Shown: positions 15,084-22,749 of the stretch, one piece after another
Numbering within the stretch: position 1 is the stretch's first letter
How the letters are laid out: each line of letters begins with the position of its first letter
Source: Hyphomicrobiales bacterium
GTDB taxonomy: Bacteria; Pseudomonadota; Alphaproteobacteria; Rhizobiales; Xanthobacteraceae
Assembly: GCA_003152455.1 (NCBI GenBank)
Contig: PMAF01000238.1
Location: 767 to 39,832, forward strand
Reading direction: 5' to 3'
Length of the DNA: 39,066 nt
Translations under genes and position numbers: made by a program
Notes under the pieces: generated by a model
The model's database searches: none
What the model was told of the DNA's origin: nothing
What the model saw: the letters and a program-made list of their open reading frames with translations, nothing else

Positions 15084-16115
15084 TCACGCAACGCGCAGGA
15101 CCGCCCGCCCGGTCACCTGTCCACGCTCGACCAGCTCGTGCAGCGCCTCGGCCGCCTGCAACGGCCGGATGTCGGTGACCAGCGGCCAGACTTCGCCGCG
15201 CGCCACCAGATCGCAGGCCTCCAAAATTTCGGTGCGCGTGACATAGCGGCTGCCGAGCACTGCCTGTTCCTTGGTCAGCATGTCGCGCGCCGGCACCTGA
15301 AAAGGCTGCGCGGCGCCGCCGAGAATGACCAGACGGCCGCGGCGGCCGAGCGCCTTGACGCCGGCCTCCAGCGTCGCGGTGGTGCAGACGTAATCGATAG
15401 CCACGTCGACGCCTAAGCCGTGCGTGAGATCGCGCAGCGCCGCGACCACGTCGCCGTCGCGCGGATCGAGCACGGCGTCGGCGCCGGCCTTGCGGCAGGC
15501 GTCGAATTTGGCCGCCGCGACGTCGATTGCGATCACGCGCGCGTGCGCCCATTTCGCCATCATCACCTGATGGATGCCGACGCCGCCGCCGGCGCCGAAG
15601 ATCGCAACGGTCTCGCCGGCTTTGACCGACGCCCGGCGCAGCACCTTGTAGGGCGTCGCCAGCGCGTCGGTGATGACGCCCATCTCCGCCGGATGCTTTT
15701 TGTAGTCGAGGCCGTCGGGATACTTGATGAAGATGTGCGCCGGCAGCTTGATGTATTCGGCGTAGCCGCCGTCGCATTCGAGCCCGACATTGCCGCGGTT
15801 GTGCTCGCACAGCGGTTCGAGCTGGGAGAGGCAATACCGGCAATGGCCGCAGTTGAGATAGAAGTACGAGGTGACGCCGTCGCCGACCCGGAGCGTCGAC
15901 ACGCCGGCGCCGACCGCGACGATCTCCCCGGTGATCTCGTGCCCGATGATGCGCGGAAATTCGATCTGCCGGCGGCCGGCCTTGGCGTGCTGGATGGTCA
16001 GCCCGGAGCCGCAGGTGATGACGCGGGCGACCGCCTCGCCCGGCCCCGCGACCGGATTGGGCACCTGCGCCATTTCGAACGGCGTGTTCGGCCCCCGCAA
16101 CACCATCGCTTTCAT
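15084..16115 (-). CDS. Zinc-dependent medium-chain alcohol dehydrogenase family protein
   Basis: 343 residues of the MDR superfamily, oxidising an alcohol (or reducing a carbonyl or enoyl group) with NAD(P). Visible features are the catalytic zinc region (CGSG, then GHEITGEIV), the structural-zinc cysteine cluster CGHCRYC ending in LC, and the Rossmann motif GAGGGVG. ATG at 16115 (MKAMVLRGP) was chosen because the upstream seven residues are not conserved-looking. The substrate is unknown; acyl-CoA neighbours make a CoA thioester hydroxy-acid possible, but this is only context. It is convergent with the TusA-like gene and divergent from a Gfo/Idh/MocA oxidoreductase. Confidence 0.88.
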   Translation of the reverse strand: MKAMVLRGPNTPFEMAQVPNPVAGPGEAVARVITCGSGLTIQHAKAGRRQIEFPRIIGHEITGEIVAVGAGVSTLRVGDGVTSYFYLNCGHCRYCLSQLEPLCEHNRGNVGLECDGGYAEYIKLPAHIFIKYPDGLDYKKHPAEMGVITDALATPYKVLRRASVKAGETVAIFGAGGGVGIHQVMMAKWAHARVIAIDVAAAKFDACRKAGADAVLDPRDGDVVAALRDLTHGLGVDVAIDYVCTTATLEAGVKALGRRGRLVILGGAAQPFQVPARDMLTKEQAVLGSRYVTRTEILEACDLVARGEVWPLVTDIRPLQAAEALHELVERGQVTGRAVLRVA

Positions 16116-16146
16116 GCGCACTGCCCCGGCTATCAACCCAGCTTAT

Positions 16147-16185
16147 TATGTCATATCGATTGGCGGACATTGACAAGACGTCCGC
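16147..16185. promoter_or_regulatory. Two inverted-repeat operator candidates in a divergent 86-base gap
   Basis: The space between the alcohol dehydrogenase and the Gfo/Idh/MocA gene contains TATG-T-CATA (16147-16155), a 9-base palindrome, and GCGGAC (16163-16168) facing GTCCGC (16180-16185) across 11 bases. Either could bind a regulator controlling both directions. The sizes are small enough that chance cannot be excluded. Confidence 0.3.
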
Positions 16186-16201
16186 AACATTCGGGGGAAA
16201 A

Positions 16202-17170
16202 ATGATCAAGGCAGCGATGGTCGGCCTGGGCCGCTGGGGCCAGACGGTTCTCGGTTCAATTCAAGGCAAAAGCGACCGCCTGCGCATCGTGCATGGCGTG
16301 ACCAAGGAGCCGGAACTCGCGCGCGAGTTGGCGGCGAAGCATGGCTTCCGGTTGTCCACCGACCTCAAGGACGCCATTGCCGACCCGGAAGTGCAGGCCA
16401 TTCTGCTCGCCACGCCGCATTCTTTGCACGTCGAGCAGGTGCGCATGGTGGCGGCGGCCGGCAAACCGGTCTGGTGCGAAAAGCCGTTGGCGCTGACCCG
16501 CGCGGAAGCCGAGCGCGCGGTCGCCGCGGTGCGCGCAGCCGGCGTCCCGCTCGGCACCGGCAACAACAAGCGCTGCTTTGCCTCGATGCGCGAGCTCAAG
16601 CGGGTGGTGGAATCGGGCGAGATCGGCAAGGTCTTCCATATCGAAGGGCACTTCTCCAACGAACACTCGACCCGCGTCTCGGGCGGCTGGCGCGACGACC
16701 CGGCGGAATCGCCGGGCGCCGGCATGACCGGCGCGGGCCTGCACGTGCTCGACGCCTTCATCAATCTCGCCGGGCCGATCAGCTACGTGGACGCGCGCTG
16801 CGTCTCCAAGAAAGCGCCGCCCGATCCGCGCGACGTGGTCGCCGCGCTGGTGGAGTTCGAAAGCGGCGCGACCGGGCTGATGGCGACCGTGCGCGCCACG
16901 CCGGTCTATTGGTGCTGCGCCGTGTTCGGCACCGACGGAATGGCGGAAGCGCGCGGCGAGGATACGCTGATCGTCGCCAAGATCGGTGGCACGCCGAAGG
17001 AGCAAACGCTAGAGCACGTCGATTCGCTGCGCGTGCTGCTCGAAGCCTTCGCCGACGCCATCGAGGGCAAGGCGCCGTTTCCGGTGCGTCCGGATCAGAT
17101 GCTCAACCTGATCGGCGCCTTCGAGGCGGTGATCACCTCGCTCGAATCAGGCGCGCCAGTGAAACTCTAG
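16202..17170 (+). CDS. Gfo/Idh/MocA family oxidoreductase
   Basis: 322 residues. An N-terminal Rossmann fold (MVGLGRWGQ, residues 6-14) binds NAD(P); the CEKPL segment holds the conserved catalytic-region lysine of the family, and the C-terminal half is the usual beta-sheet substrate domain. Family members oxidise or reduce sugars, inositols and similar polyols. ATG at 16202 follows a GGGGGAAAA site, preferred over the upstream ATG at 16148. It ends in a CTAG that is simultaneously the stop of the convergent acyl-CoA dehydrogenase, so the two coding regions share four bases. Substrate unknown. Confidence 0.9.
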   Translation: MIKAAMVGLGRWGQTVLGSIQGKSDRLRIVHGVTKEPELARELAAKHGFRLSTDLKDAIADPEVQAILLATPHSLHVEQVRMVAAAGKPVWCEKPLALTRAEAERAVAAVRAAGVPLGTGNNKRCFASMRELKRVVESGEIGKVFHIEGHFSNEHSTRVSGGWRDDPAESPGAGMTGAGLHVLDAFINLAGPISYVDARCVSKKAPPDPRDVVAALVEFESGATGLMATVRATPVYWCCAVFGTDGMAEARGEDTLIVAKIGGTPKEQTLEHVDSLRVLLEAFADAIEGKAPFPVRPDQMLNLIGAFEAVITSLESGAPVKL

Positions 17171-18360
17171 GCCGACAGCCGCCTCGCCACTTTCATGCGC
17201 GACACGCTGTCGCCGGCGAGGTGGTTCCAGATGAAGGCGTCGCGCACCAGCTTGTCGGTGTGGTGGTCCATGTGGCAGCCGTTGGCGCCACGCACTTCCA
17301 TGTAGAGTTCGGACACCTCGTTCACCACGTCGCAGGAATAGTTCATCGCCAGTCCGGCATTGTGGGAGTGGACCTTCATGTCGTGCTCCCAGGCCACGCG
17401 CATCACGAAGCAGCGCAGCGCTTCCGTGAGCATGAACATCTTGTTGATCTGAAGCTGGATGTTTTGCTGCGCGAACAGCACCTGGCCGCCCTGCTTCTCG
17501 GTCTTGGCGTAGCGCAGCGCCGACGCGCAGGCGTCGTCGCAGATGCCGAGGCCGTTGGCGGCAAGCTCGAGGTCGCCGAACAGATCGCCGCCGGTGGTGT
17601 CGCCGCCCGAGCCGCCGGTCTTCTGCGCCGCGCCGCCCACCTCGCCCACCAGATTGGCGTGCGGCACGCGGGCGTTCTCGAAAATCATTTCACCGTTCTG
17701 GTAGAAACGCCAACCGCTCTTGTTGAACACCTTGCCGATGCGGAAGCCGGGCGTGTCGCTCGGCACCAGGAACATGGAGGTGCCCTTTTTCGGCGCCACC
17801 GTGGCGTCGGTGCGCGCGTCAATGAAGAACAGCTTGCCGATCGGCGCGTTGGCGATGAAGGCCTTCTCGCCGTTGAGGATCCACTCGTCGCCCTTGCGCT
17901 CGGCCTTGAGCTTCAGCCCGGTCTTGGGATCATCACCCGGCATGCGGTTGTCGGAGCCGGCGCTCGGCTCGGTGATGCCCTTGCCGAGCACGAAAGTGTC
18001 GTCGGCGACGAAAGCCGGGAGGAAGCGCTGCTTCTGGTCTTCGGTGCAGGCGTTGGAGATCAGATGGCTCCATTTCCAGTTCTGGCTGAACGCCTTGGAG
18101 ATCGCGCTGTCGGCCTTGGCGAGCTCGGTCATCACCAGCGCCTGCGTCACAAAGTCGGTGCCCTGACCGCCCCATTCCTTCGGCACCGCCATGGTGCGGA
18201 AGCCGAGCTTGGAGCCCTTCTTGATGATTTCCCAATCGAAGGTCTCGCGCGCGGTTTCGATGGCGTCGCGCGCGAGCGAGATCGGGCGGATTTCCTCGTC
18301 GGCGAATTTGCGCGCCGCCATCTGCCAGGAGCGCTGTTCGTTGCTCAGTGTGAAGTCCAT
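17167..18360 (-). CDS. Acyl-CoA dehydrogenase family protein (atypical active site)
   Basis: 397 residues, an FAD flavoprotein of the acyl-CoA dehydrogenase fold: helical N-terminus, ITEPSAGSDNR and GEKAFIANA (FAD/substrate strand region), helical C-terminus. Where medium-chain enzymes have the catalytic glutamate (IYEGT), the equivalent segment here reads NHLAGD, with Ala382 at the Glu position. The base may come from another helix, as in isovaleryl-CoA dehydrogenase, or the chemistry may differ. There is a Gly/Thr-rich insert near 258-268 (KTGGSGGDTTGG). It is last in a leftward set IMDH-like, acyl-CoA dehydrogenase, acyl-CoA dehydrogenase with 30-base gaps. Preceded by a GAGGA-type site. 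Confidence 0.88.
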   Translation of the reverse strand: MDFTLSNEQRSWQMAARKFADEEIRPISLARDAIETARETFDWEIIKKGSKLGFRTMAVPKEWGGQGTDFVTQALVMTELAKADSAISKAFSQNWKWSHLISNACTEDQKQRFLPAFVADDTFVLGKGITEPSAGSDNRMPGDDPKTGLKLKAERKGDEWILNGEKAFIANAPIGKLFFIDARTDATVAPKKGTSMFLVPSDTPGFRIGKVFNKSGWRFYQNGEMIFENARVPHANLVGEVGGAAQKTGGSGGDTTGGDLFGDLELAANGLGICDDACASALRYAKTEKQGGQVLFAQQNIQLQINKMFMLTEALRCFVMRVAWEHDMKVHSHNAGLAMNYSCDVVNEVSELYMEVRGANGCHMDHHTDKLVRDAFIWNHLAGDSVSRMKVARRLSA

Positions 18361-18390
18361 GGGAGTATCCTCGCCTGAAATGTTTCGCGG

Positions 18391-19626
18391 TTATTCGCCG
18401 GCCAGCGCCATCGCGCCGTTGCCGGCGCGCCGGTAGCCCGCCAGCTCCTCGGCGATGCGCAGCTTGGCGTCGGTATTGCCGTCGCCGGTGTGCAGGCAGA
18501 CGCGGGCATCGTGGATATATTTCTGCAGCGGCATGTCGCGCATCACGCCCATGGCGCCGAACATTTCGGCGGAATCCTTGGCGGCTTTCATCACCATCTC
18601 CGAGGTGAATACCTGCGCCATGGTTTGCAGCGGCAAGTCGGACAGGCTGCGGTCGGCGATGGCTTCGGGGTGATCGGAAGCCCAGGCCGCCTGCCATACC
18701 GCGGCGCGCGCAACTTCCAGCCGGATCGCGATCTCGGCGAGCTTGGTGGCGATCGCCTGATGCTCGATGAGCGGGCGGCCGCCCTGCACCCGCAGCTGCG
18801 CATAATCGAGCGCGGCTTCGTAAGCGGCGCGGCCGATGCCGAGATTGAGCGCCTGCAACAGCGGATTGCCGCGGCCATGCGCATGCGCGCCGATCAAGAG
18901 CGCCGCCGCGCCGTCGCCGAGCAGATTGCCCGCCGGCACGCGGCAGTCCTTGAACGTGACCTTGCCGCAGGCGCCGTGGTGCCAGGCCTGGTCGTGGGCC
19001 TGCACGCTGACGCCCGGCGCGCTCGCCGGCACCAGCAGCACGCCGGCGCCGCGCCCGGCGATTTCGACCAGAACCGCGAACAGCTCGGCGACCGGCGCAT
19101 TGGCGACGTAGTCCTTGGCGCCATTGACGATAAAGTCATTGCCCGATTTCGCGGCGACGGTCTTGACCGCCGTCGCGACCGCCGCCGGGCGATGATAATT
19201 GATGCCGAGCCGCGTATCGGTTGCGCTCTCGTAGCCGGCGAAGGCGAGATGATAACGGTCGTCGTTGAGGAGTTTCGGCAGGAACGTATCGCGCTGCGCA
19301 TCGTTCATCGCTTGATCGAACAGCAGATGGGATAGCCGCGAGGTTTCCGAAAGCGTGCCGGCAATGTCGGCGTCGCCGGCCGCCAATTCCTCGGTCACGA
19401 TGCAGCAGGTGAGCACATCCACTCCGGCGCCGCCGCGCTCTTCCGACAAAGCCAGCGTGCGCAGACCCAACTGCGAGCCCGCGTCGATCTGGGCCATCAG
19501 CAGGCTGCGGTCGCGGACATCGAGCCGGTCCGCCTTGAGCGCCACCGGCTTGACCTCGCGCGTGACGAAATCGCGCACCGTGTCGCGGATTTCCAACTGT
19601 TCGGATGAGAGCTGAAGACTGTACAT
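18391..19626 (-). CDS. Acyl-CoA dehydrogenase family protein (atypical active site), second of pair
   Basis: 411 residues with the acyl-CoA dehydrogenase fold (EERGGAGVDVLTCCIVTEEL, NGAKDYVANAP, FGAMGVMRD). The usual IYEGT glutamate site reads LHTGDG near residues 378-383, so the catalytic Glu is absent at that position, as in its downstream partner. It could pair with the 397-residue protein as a heteromer, or each may act on a different intermediate; the shared substitution suggests related chemistry. ATG with AGGA ten bases upstream. It sits between the IMDH-like gene and its partner with 30-base gaps, consistent with one transcript. Confidence 0.88.
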   Translation of the reverse strand: MYSLQLSSEQLEIRDTVRDFVTREVKPVALKADRLDVRDRSLLMAQIDAGSQLGLRTLALSEERGGAGVDVLTCCIVTEELAAGDADIAGTLSETSRLSHLLFDQAMNDAQRDTFLPKLLNDDRYHLAFAGYESATDTRLGINYHRPAAVATAVKTVAAKSGNDFIVNGAKDYVANAPVAELFAVLVEIAGRGAGVLLVPASAPGVSVQAHDQAWHHGACGKVTFKDCRVPAGNLLGDGAAALLIGAHAHGRGNPLLQALNLGIGRAAYEAALDYAQLRVQGGRPLIEHQAIATKLAEIAIRLEVARAAVWQAAWASDHPEAIADRSLSDLPLQTMAQVFTSEMVMKAAKDSAEMFGAMGVMRDMPLQKYIHDARVCLHTGDGNTDAKLRIAEELAGYRRAGNGAMALAGE

Positions 19627-19656
19627 GGCGTTTCCTGGCTTATGTTTTGTGCCGCG

Positions 19657-20715
19657 CTATTGCGTGACGGCCGCCGCGATGGCGTCGCCCATTTCCCGGG
19701 TGCTGGCCTTGCCGCCCAGGTCCGTGGTCAGGTGCTTCGCTTCGGTGACGACCTTGTCGATCGCCGCCTGCATATAGCCGGCGGCGGCCGCGGCTTTCGG
19801 TTCGTTGTGCTTGCGGCCGAGGAAAGCCAGCAGCATCTGCGACGACGCGATCATGGCATAGGGGTTGGCGATGCCGCGGCCGGCGATGTCGGGCGCCGAG
19901 CCGTGGGTCGCCTGCGCCATGGCCTGGCGCTCGCCGACGCAGAGCCCCGGCGCCAAGCCCAGCCCGCCGACCAATCCGGCGCCGATATCTGTGAGGATGT
20001 CGCCGAACTGGTTGGTCGTCACCACCACATCATATTGTTGCGGCGCCATCACGAGCTTCATCGAGATGGTGTCGATCATCGCTTCTTCGAACTTCACGTC
20101 GGAAAATTCACGCGCGACCTTGCGGCATTCCTCGGCGAACATACCGCAGGCCAGCCGATAGACCGGCTCCTTGTGTGCGGCGGTCACCTTCTTGCGCGGC
20201 CGCGTGCGCGCGATCTCGAACGCCTCGCGCGCCACCCGGTTCGAGCCCTTGCGCGTGATGACGCGCATGGCGACGGTGATGTCGTCGTTCGGCCGGAATT
20301 CCGGGCCGCCGGCCACCACCGTTTCGGAATAGAGCATCCCTTCGGAGATTTCGCGCAGAAAGACGATGTCGACGTCCTTATGGATTGATTTCACGCTCGG
20401 ATAGGAGCGCGACGGGCGGACGGCGGCGAACAATTCGTATTTCTTGCGTACAGGCGGCATGACCCAAGTGGGGTCGTTGCGCGGATAGGCGGCATGCCCG
20501 ATCGGCCCCATGATCCAGCCATCGAGCTTCCACAGCGCCGCCTCGGTGGTCGGCGGCAGCGTATCGCCTTCCATCTCGTGGCCGGCCTTGCCGATCGGCA
20601 ACGGGTGCCAATCGATCGCGAGGCCCGAGCGCGACGCCGCGGCTTTCATCACCTTGACGGCTTCGGGCACGACTTCGAGGCCGATGTCGTCGCCGAGAAG
20701 AATTCCAATTTTCAC
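19657..20715 (-). CDS. Isocitrate/isopropylmalate dehydrogenase family protein
   Basis: 352 residues, a metal- and NAD(P)-dependent oxidative decarboxylase of beta-hydroxyacids. Family features are present: GDDIG near the start, VRKKYELFAAVRP (substrate-binding arginines), ISEGMLYSE (catalytic Tyr region) and TTNQFGDILTD (metal-binding aspartates). The ISEG variant replaces the usual ENTEG. Specificity (3-isopropylmalate, isocitrate, tartrate, homoisocitrate) cannot be read from the sequence, and no leuCD genes are nearby, so leucine synthesis is not indicated. GTG start with GGGAG upstream. It leads the unit with the two acyl-CoA dehydrogenases, which favours a catabolic role. Confidence 0.9.
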   Translation of the reverse strand: MKIGILLGDDIGLEVVPEAVKVMKAAASRSGLAIDWHPLPIGKAGHEMEGDTLPPTTEAALWKLDGWIMGPIGHAAYPRNDPTWVMPPVRKKYELFAAVRPSRSYPSVKSIHKDVDIVFLREISEGMLYSETVVAGGPEFRPNDDITVAMRVITRKGSNRVAREAFEIARTRPRKKVTAAHKEPVYRLACGMFAEECRKVAREFSDVKFEEAMIDTISMKLVMAPQQYDVVVTTNQFGDILTDIGAGLVGGLGLAPGLCVGERQAMAQATHGSAPDIAGRGIANPYAMIASSQMLLAFLGRKHNEPKAAAAAGYMQAAIDKVVTEAKHLTTDLGGKASTREMGDAIAAAVTQ

Positions 20716-20846
20716 GACGGCGTCTCCCGGAATGCGCAGCTAGGGGGAATAAGTCGCAAGGAACCGCGGCTGGTGCGCGGCGGAGGCCTTTCTCGCACCG
20801 CGAGACGTTCGCCGCAATAGTCTCTGATGCAACGGCGCGCCCCGAG

Positions 20847-20901
20847 TCCGGTCCGTGGACAGACCGGATTTCACAGCGCGATAAGGACGTATTCGAATAC
20901 G
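20847..20901. other. Hairpin and palindrome in the 211-base gap between SDR and IMDH-like genes
   Basis: TCCGGTC (20847-20853) and GACCGGA (20862-20868) form a 7-bp stem with an 8-base loop. CGTATTCGAATACG (20888-20901) is a perfect 14-base palindrome. Both lie upstream of the leftward IMDH-like operon and downstream of the leftward SDR gene. They could be an intercistronic terminator plus an operator. No T-run follows the stem on either strand. The rest of the gap shows nothing recognisable. Confidence 0.35.
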
Positions 20902-20926
20902 GTTGGCCGCGCCAACATACGCGGGG

Positions 20927-21679
20927 TCAGGTCGCCATAAACCCGCCGTCGACGGCAAGCGTCTCGCCCGTGATCGCCGAGGCGCCGAGGCTGGCGAGGA
21001 AAACCACCGCCGCCGCGACCTCTTCCGGCGTGATGAAGCGGCCGATGGGAATGCGCGCGACCATGCGCGCGCGCGTGGCGTCGTCGTACATCGCCGCGCG
21101 CGAGGGCGTGAGCACGGTCGACGGCGCGACCGAATTGACGCGGATGTTGTGTGGAATCCATTCGATCGCCAACATGCGCGTCATCTGGATCAGCCCGCCT
21201 TTGCTGATGCCGTAGACCGTGCGCCCGGCAAAGCCGGTCATGCCGTGCGTCGAAACAATATTGACGATGCAGCCGGGGCGTTTGCGCGCGATGCACTGCG
21301 CGGCATAGGCCTGCGACATGAAGAACGGGCCCTTGAGATTGGTGTTGACGACGTCGTCCCATTCGGCGGCGGTCACCTCGACCGCGGGCTTGACCAGCGA
21401 GCAGGCGGCATTGTTGACCAGGACGTCGATGTCGCCGAGCGCGTCGGCCGCGGCGGCGAGCGCTTTCGCAATGTCGCCATCGACGCGCACGTCGAGTTTG
21501 ACCGGCACAACCTTGCGCCCTTTCATCACCGGCTCTTTCATGAGCGCGTCGAGCCGCGCGGCATCGCGGCTGGTCATCGCCAGATCGTAGCCCGCTTGCG
21601 CCAGCGCACAGGCAATGCCGTAGCCCACTCCGGTCGAGGCGCCGGAAACGAAGGCGGTGCGGTTAGCCGACGATGTCAT
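20927..21679 (-). CDS. SDR-family NAD(P)-dependent oxidoreductase
   Basis: 250 residues, classical short-chain dehydrogenase/reductase. Visible features: cofactor loop SGASTGVGYG near residue 12, NNAA motif, catalytic Ser in NIVSTHG, and the YGISK (YxxxK) active site, followed by the C-terminal VDGGF signature. It interconverts an alcohol and a ketone; the substrate is unknown. The ATG overlaps the end of the Gfo/Idh/MocA-like gene by 17 bases, so the two are co-transcribed. The ribosome-binding site lies within the upstream coding region and is weak. Confidence 0.92.
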   Translation of the reverse strand: MTSSANRTAFVSGASTGVGYGIACALAQAGYDLAMTSRDAARLDALMKEPVMKGRKVVPVKLDVRVDGDIAKALAAAADALGDIDVLVNNAACSLVKPAVEVTAAEWDDVVNTNLKGPFFMSQAYAAQCIARKRPGCIVNIVSTHGMTGFAGRTVYGISKGGLIQMTRMLAIEWIPHNIRVNSVAPSTVLTPSRAAMYDDATRARMVARIPIGRFITPEEVAAAVVFLASLGASAITGETLAVDGGFMAT

Positions 21680-22685
21680 CGAGGGTCACCCATGTCTGTT
21701 GCGCGACGCTGCGATAGCACGCTTCCGCCAACTGTACATCGCGGAGACCGGCGGCAAAATTGCAGACCAGCGGTGCGTCGGCAACGACATGACGCAGAAA
21801 ATTCTCCCATCCGACCCGATACGGATTGGTGTAGGCGGCCGCGCCGGCAACTTCGGTCCATTGCGCGCGATAATCCTCGGCGATGTCGATGTCCGGATTG
21901 AAGCGACGAATGGTGGGTGTGCCGGCGGCGCTTTGCACCCAGCAGCGGTGCAGGCCGGCGAGCGCCGAGCCGCCCCTGCCGTCGATCTGCAAAGTGATGA
22001 GATCGTCGCGCCGCACCCGCGTCGCCCACGAACAGATGATTGTGCCGACTGCGCCGCTCGCCAGTTCGGCGAGCGTGACCGAGGTGTCATCGACGTCGAC
22101 GGCATAACGTTTGCCCTCTTCGTCGACGCGCTCGGGAATCGCGGTCGGCGTCGCCGACACGACGCGGCGGATCGGCCCGAGAATGCCTTCGATCACGTAG
22201 CGCCAGTGCGGCAGCATATCGCTGGTCAATCCGCCTCCGCCGCTGCGCTGGTAATTCCAGCTCGGTCGCTGGCTGTCGCGCTCGGCGCCATCGAACACCC
22301 ACCAGCCGAAATCAAGCCGGAAGCCGGTCACGCGACCGAAATAGCCGGATTGCGAAAGCGCCAAAAGCTTCTGCAAGCCGGGCAGATTGATCTTGTCCTC
22401 GACCGCGCCGGCCTTTAGCCCGCGGGCCTGCGCTGCATGCAGCAGCGCGCGGCCTTCGGCGAGCGAAGGCGCCACCGGCTTCTCGCTGTAGATGTGCTTG
22501 CCGGCGGCAACCGCCTTGCGCAGCGCCGACACGCGCTGTTTGGTGGCCGCCGCATCGAAGAAGACGGGGAAGTCCGGCCTCGCCAGCGCGGCATCGAGAT
22601 CGGTGGTCCAGTCGTCGATGCCGTAGCTTTGCGCCAGACCGGCGAGCGCGTCGCGGTCGCGCCCGAGCAGCAGCAGGCGCGGCAC
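21663..22685 (-). CDS. Gfo/Idh/MocA-family protein lacking the N-terminal nucleotide-binding motif (possibly truncated)
   Basis: The longest open frame is 340 residues from a GTG, with an in-frame TAA just upstream. It begins at what is normally the second strand of the Rossmann fold (PRLLLLGRDRDALAGLAQSYG), so the GxGxxG segment and about 45 N-terminal residues typical of relatives are missing. The rest is well preserved: GKHIYSEKPVA, the substrate domain with WNYQRSGGGGLTSDMLPHWRY, and an intact C-terminus. A divergent hydrolase gene starts 64 bases away, where the missing segment should be. Either a rearrangement removed the 5' end and the gene is decaying, or a shortened protein is made. 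The frame shows no internal stop. Coupled to the SDR gene. Confidence 0.75.
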   Translation of the reverse strand: MPRLLLLGRDRDALAGLAQSYGIDDWTTDLDAALARPDFPVFFDAAATKQRVSALRKAVAAGKHIYSEKPVAPSLAEGRALLHAAQARGLKAGAVEDKINLPGLQKLLALSQSGYFGRVTGFRLDFGWWVFDGAERDSQRPSWNYQRSGGGGLTSDMLPHWRYVIEGILGPIRRVVSATPTAIPERVDEEGKRYAVDVDDTSVTLAELASGAVGTIICSWATRVRRDDLITLQIDGRGGSALAGLHRCWVQSAAGTPTIRRFNPDIDIAEDYRAQWTEVAGAAAYTNPYRVGWENFLRHVVADAPLVCNFAAGLRDVQLAEACYRSVAQQTWVTLDDIVG

Positions 22686-22701
22686 GATGCGGTCTTACCC
22701 G

Positions 22702-22712
22702 TCATAGTATGA
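22702..22712. promoter_or_regulatory. Palindrome TCATA-G-TATGA in divergent gap
   Basis: A perfect 11-base inverted repeat in the 64-base space between the shortened Gfo-like gene and the deacetylase-family gene. GntR/FadR-type operators have comparable size and symmetry, but no regulator gene is adjacent. Direct observation of symmetry only; function is a guess. Confidence 0.3.
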
Positions 22713-22749
22713 TGCGATCTCGCAGCTCCGCGCAACGCAGGTATGTCTC

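Noticed and set aside
16474-18378. 634-codon plus-strand open frame spanning the Gfo gene and the acyl-CoA dehydrogenase
   Set aside because: Crosses two real genes in other frames and its translation is low-complexity; it is a shadow frame.
19657-20715. leuB (3-isopropylmalate dehydrogenase) assignment
   Set aside because: No leuA, leuC or leuD nearby, catabolic neighbours, and the ISEG variant of the ENTEG motif; only the family can be supported.
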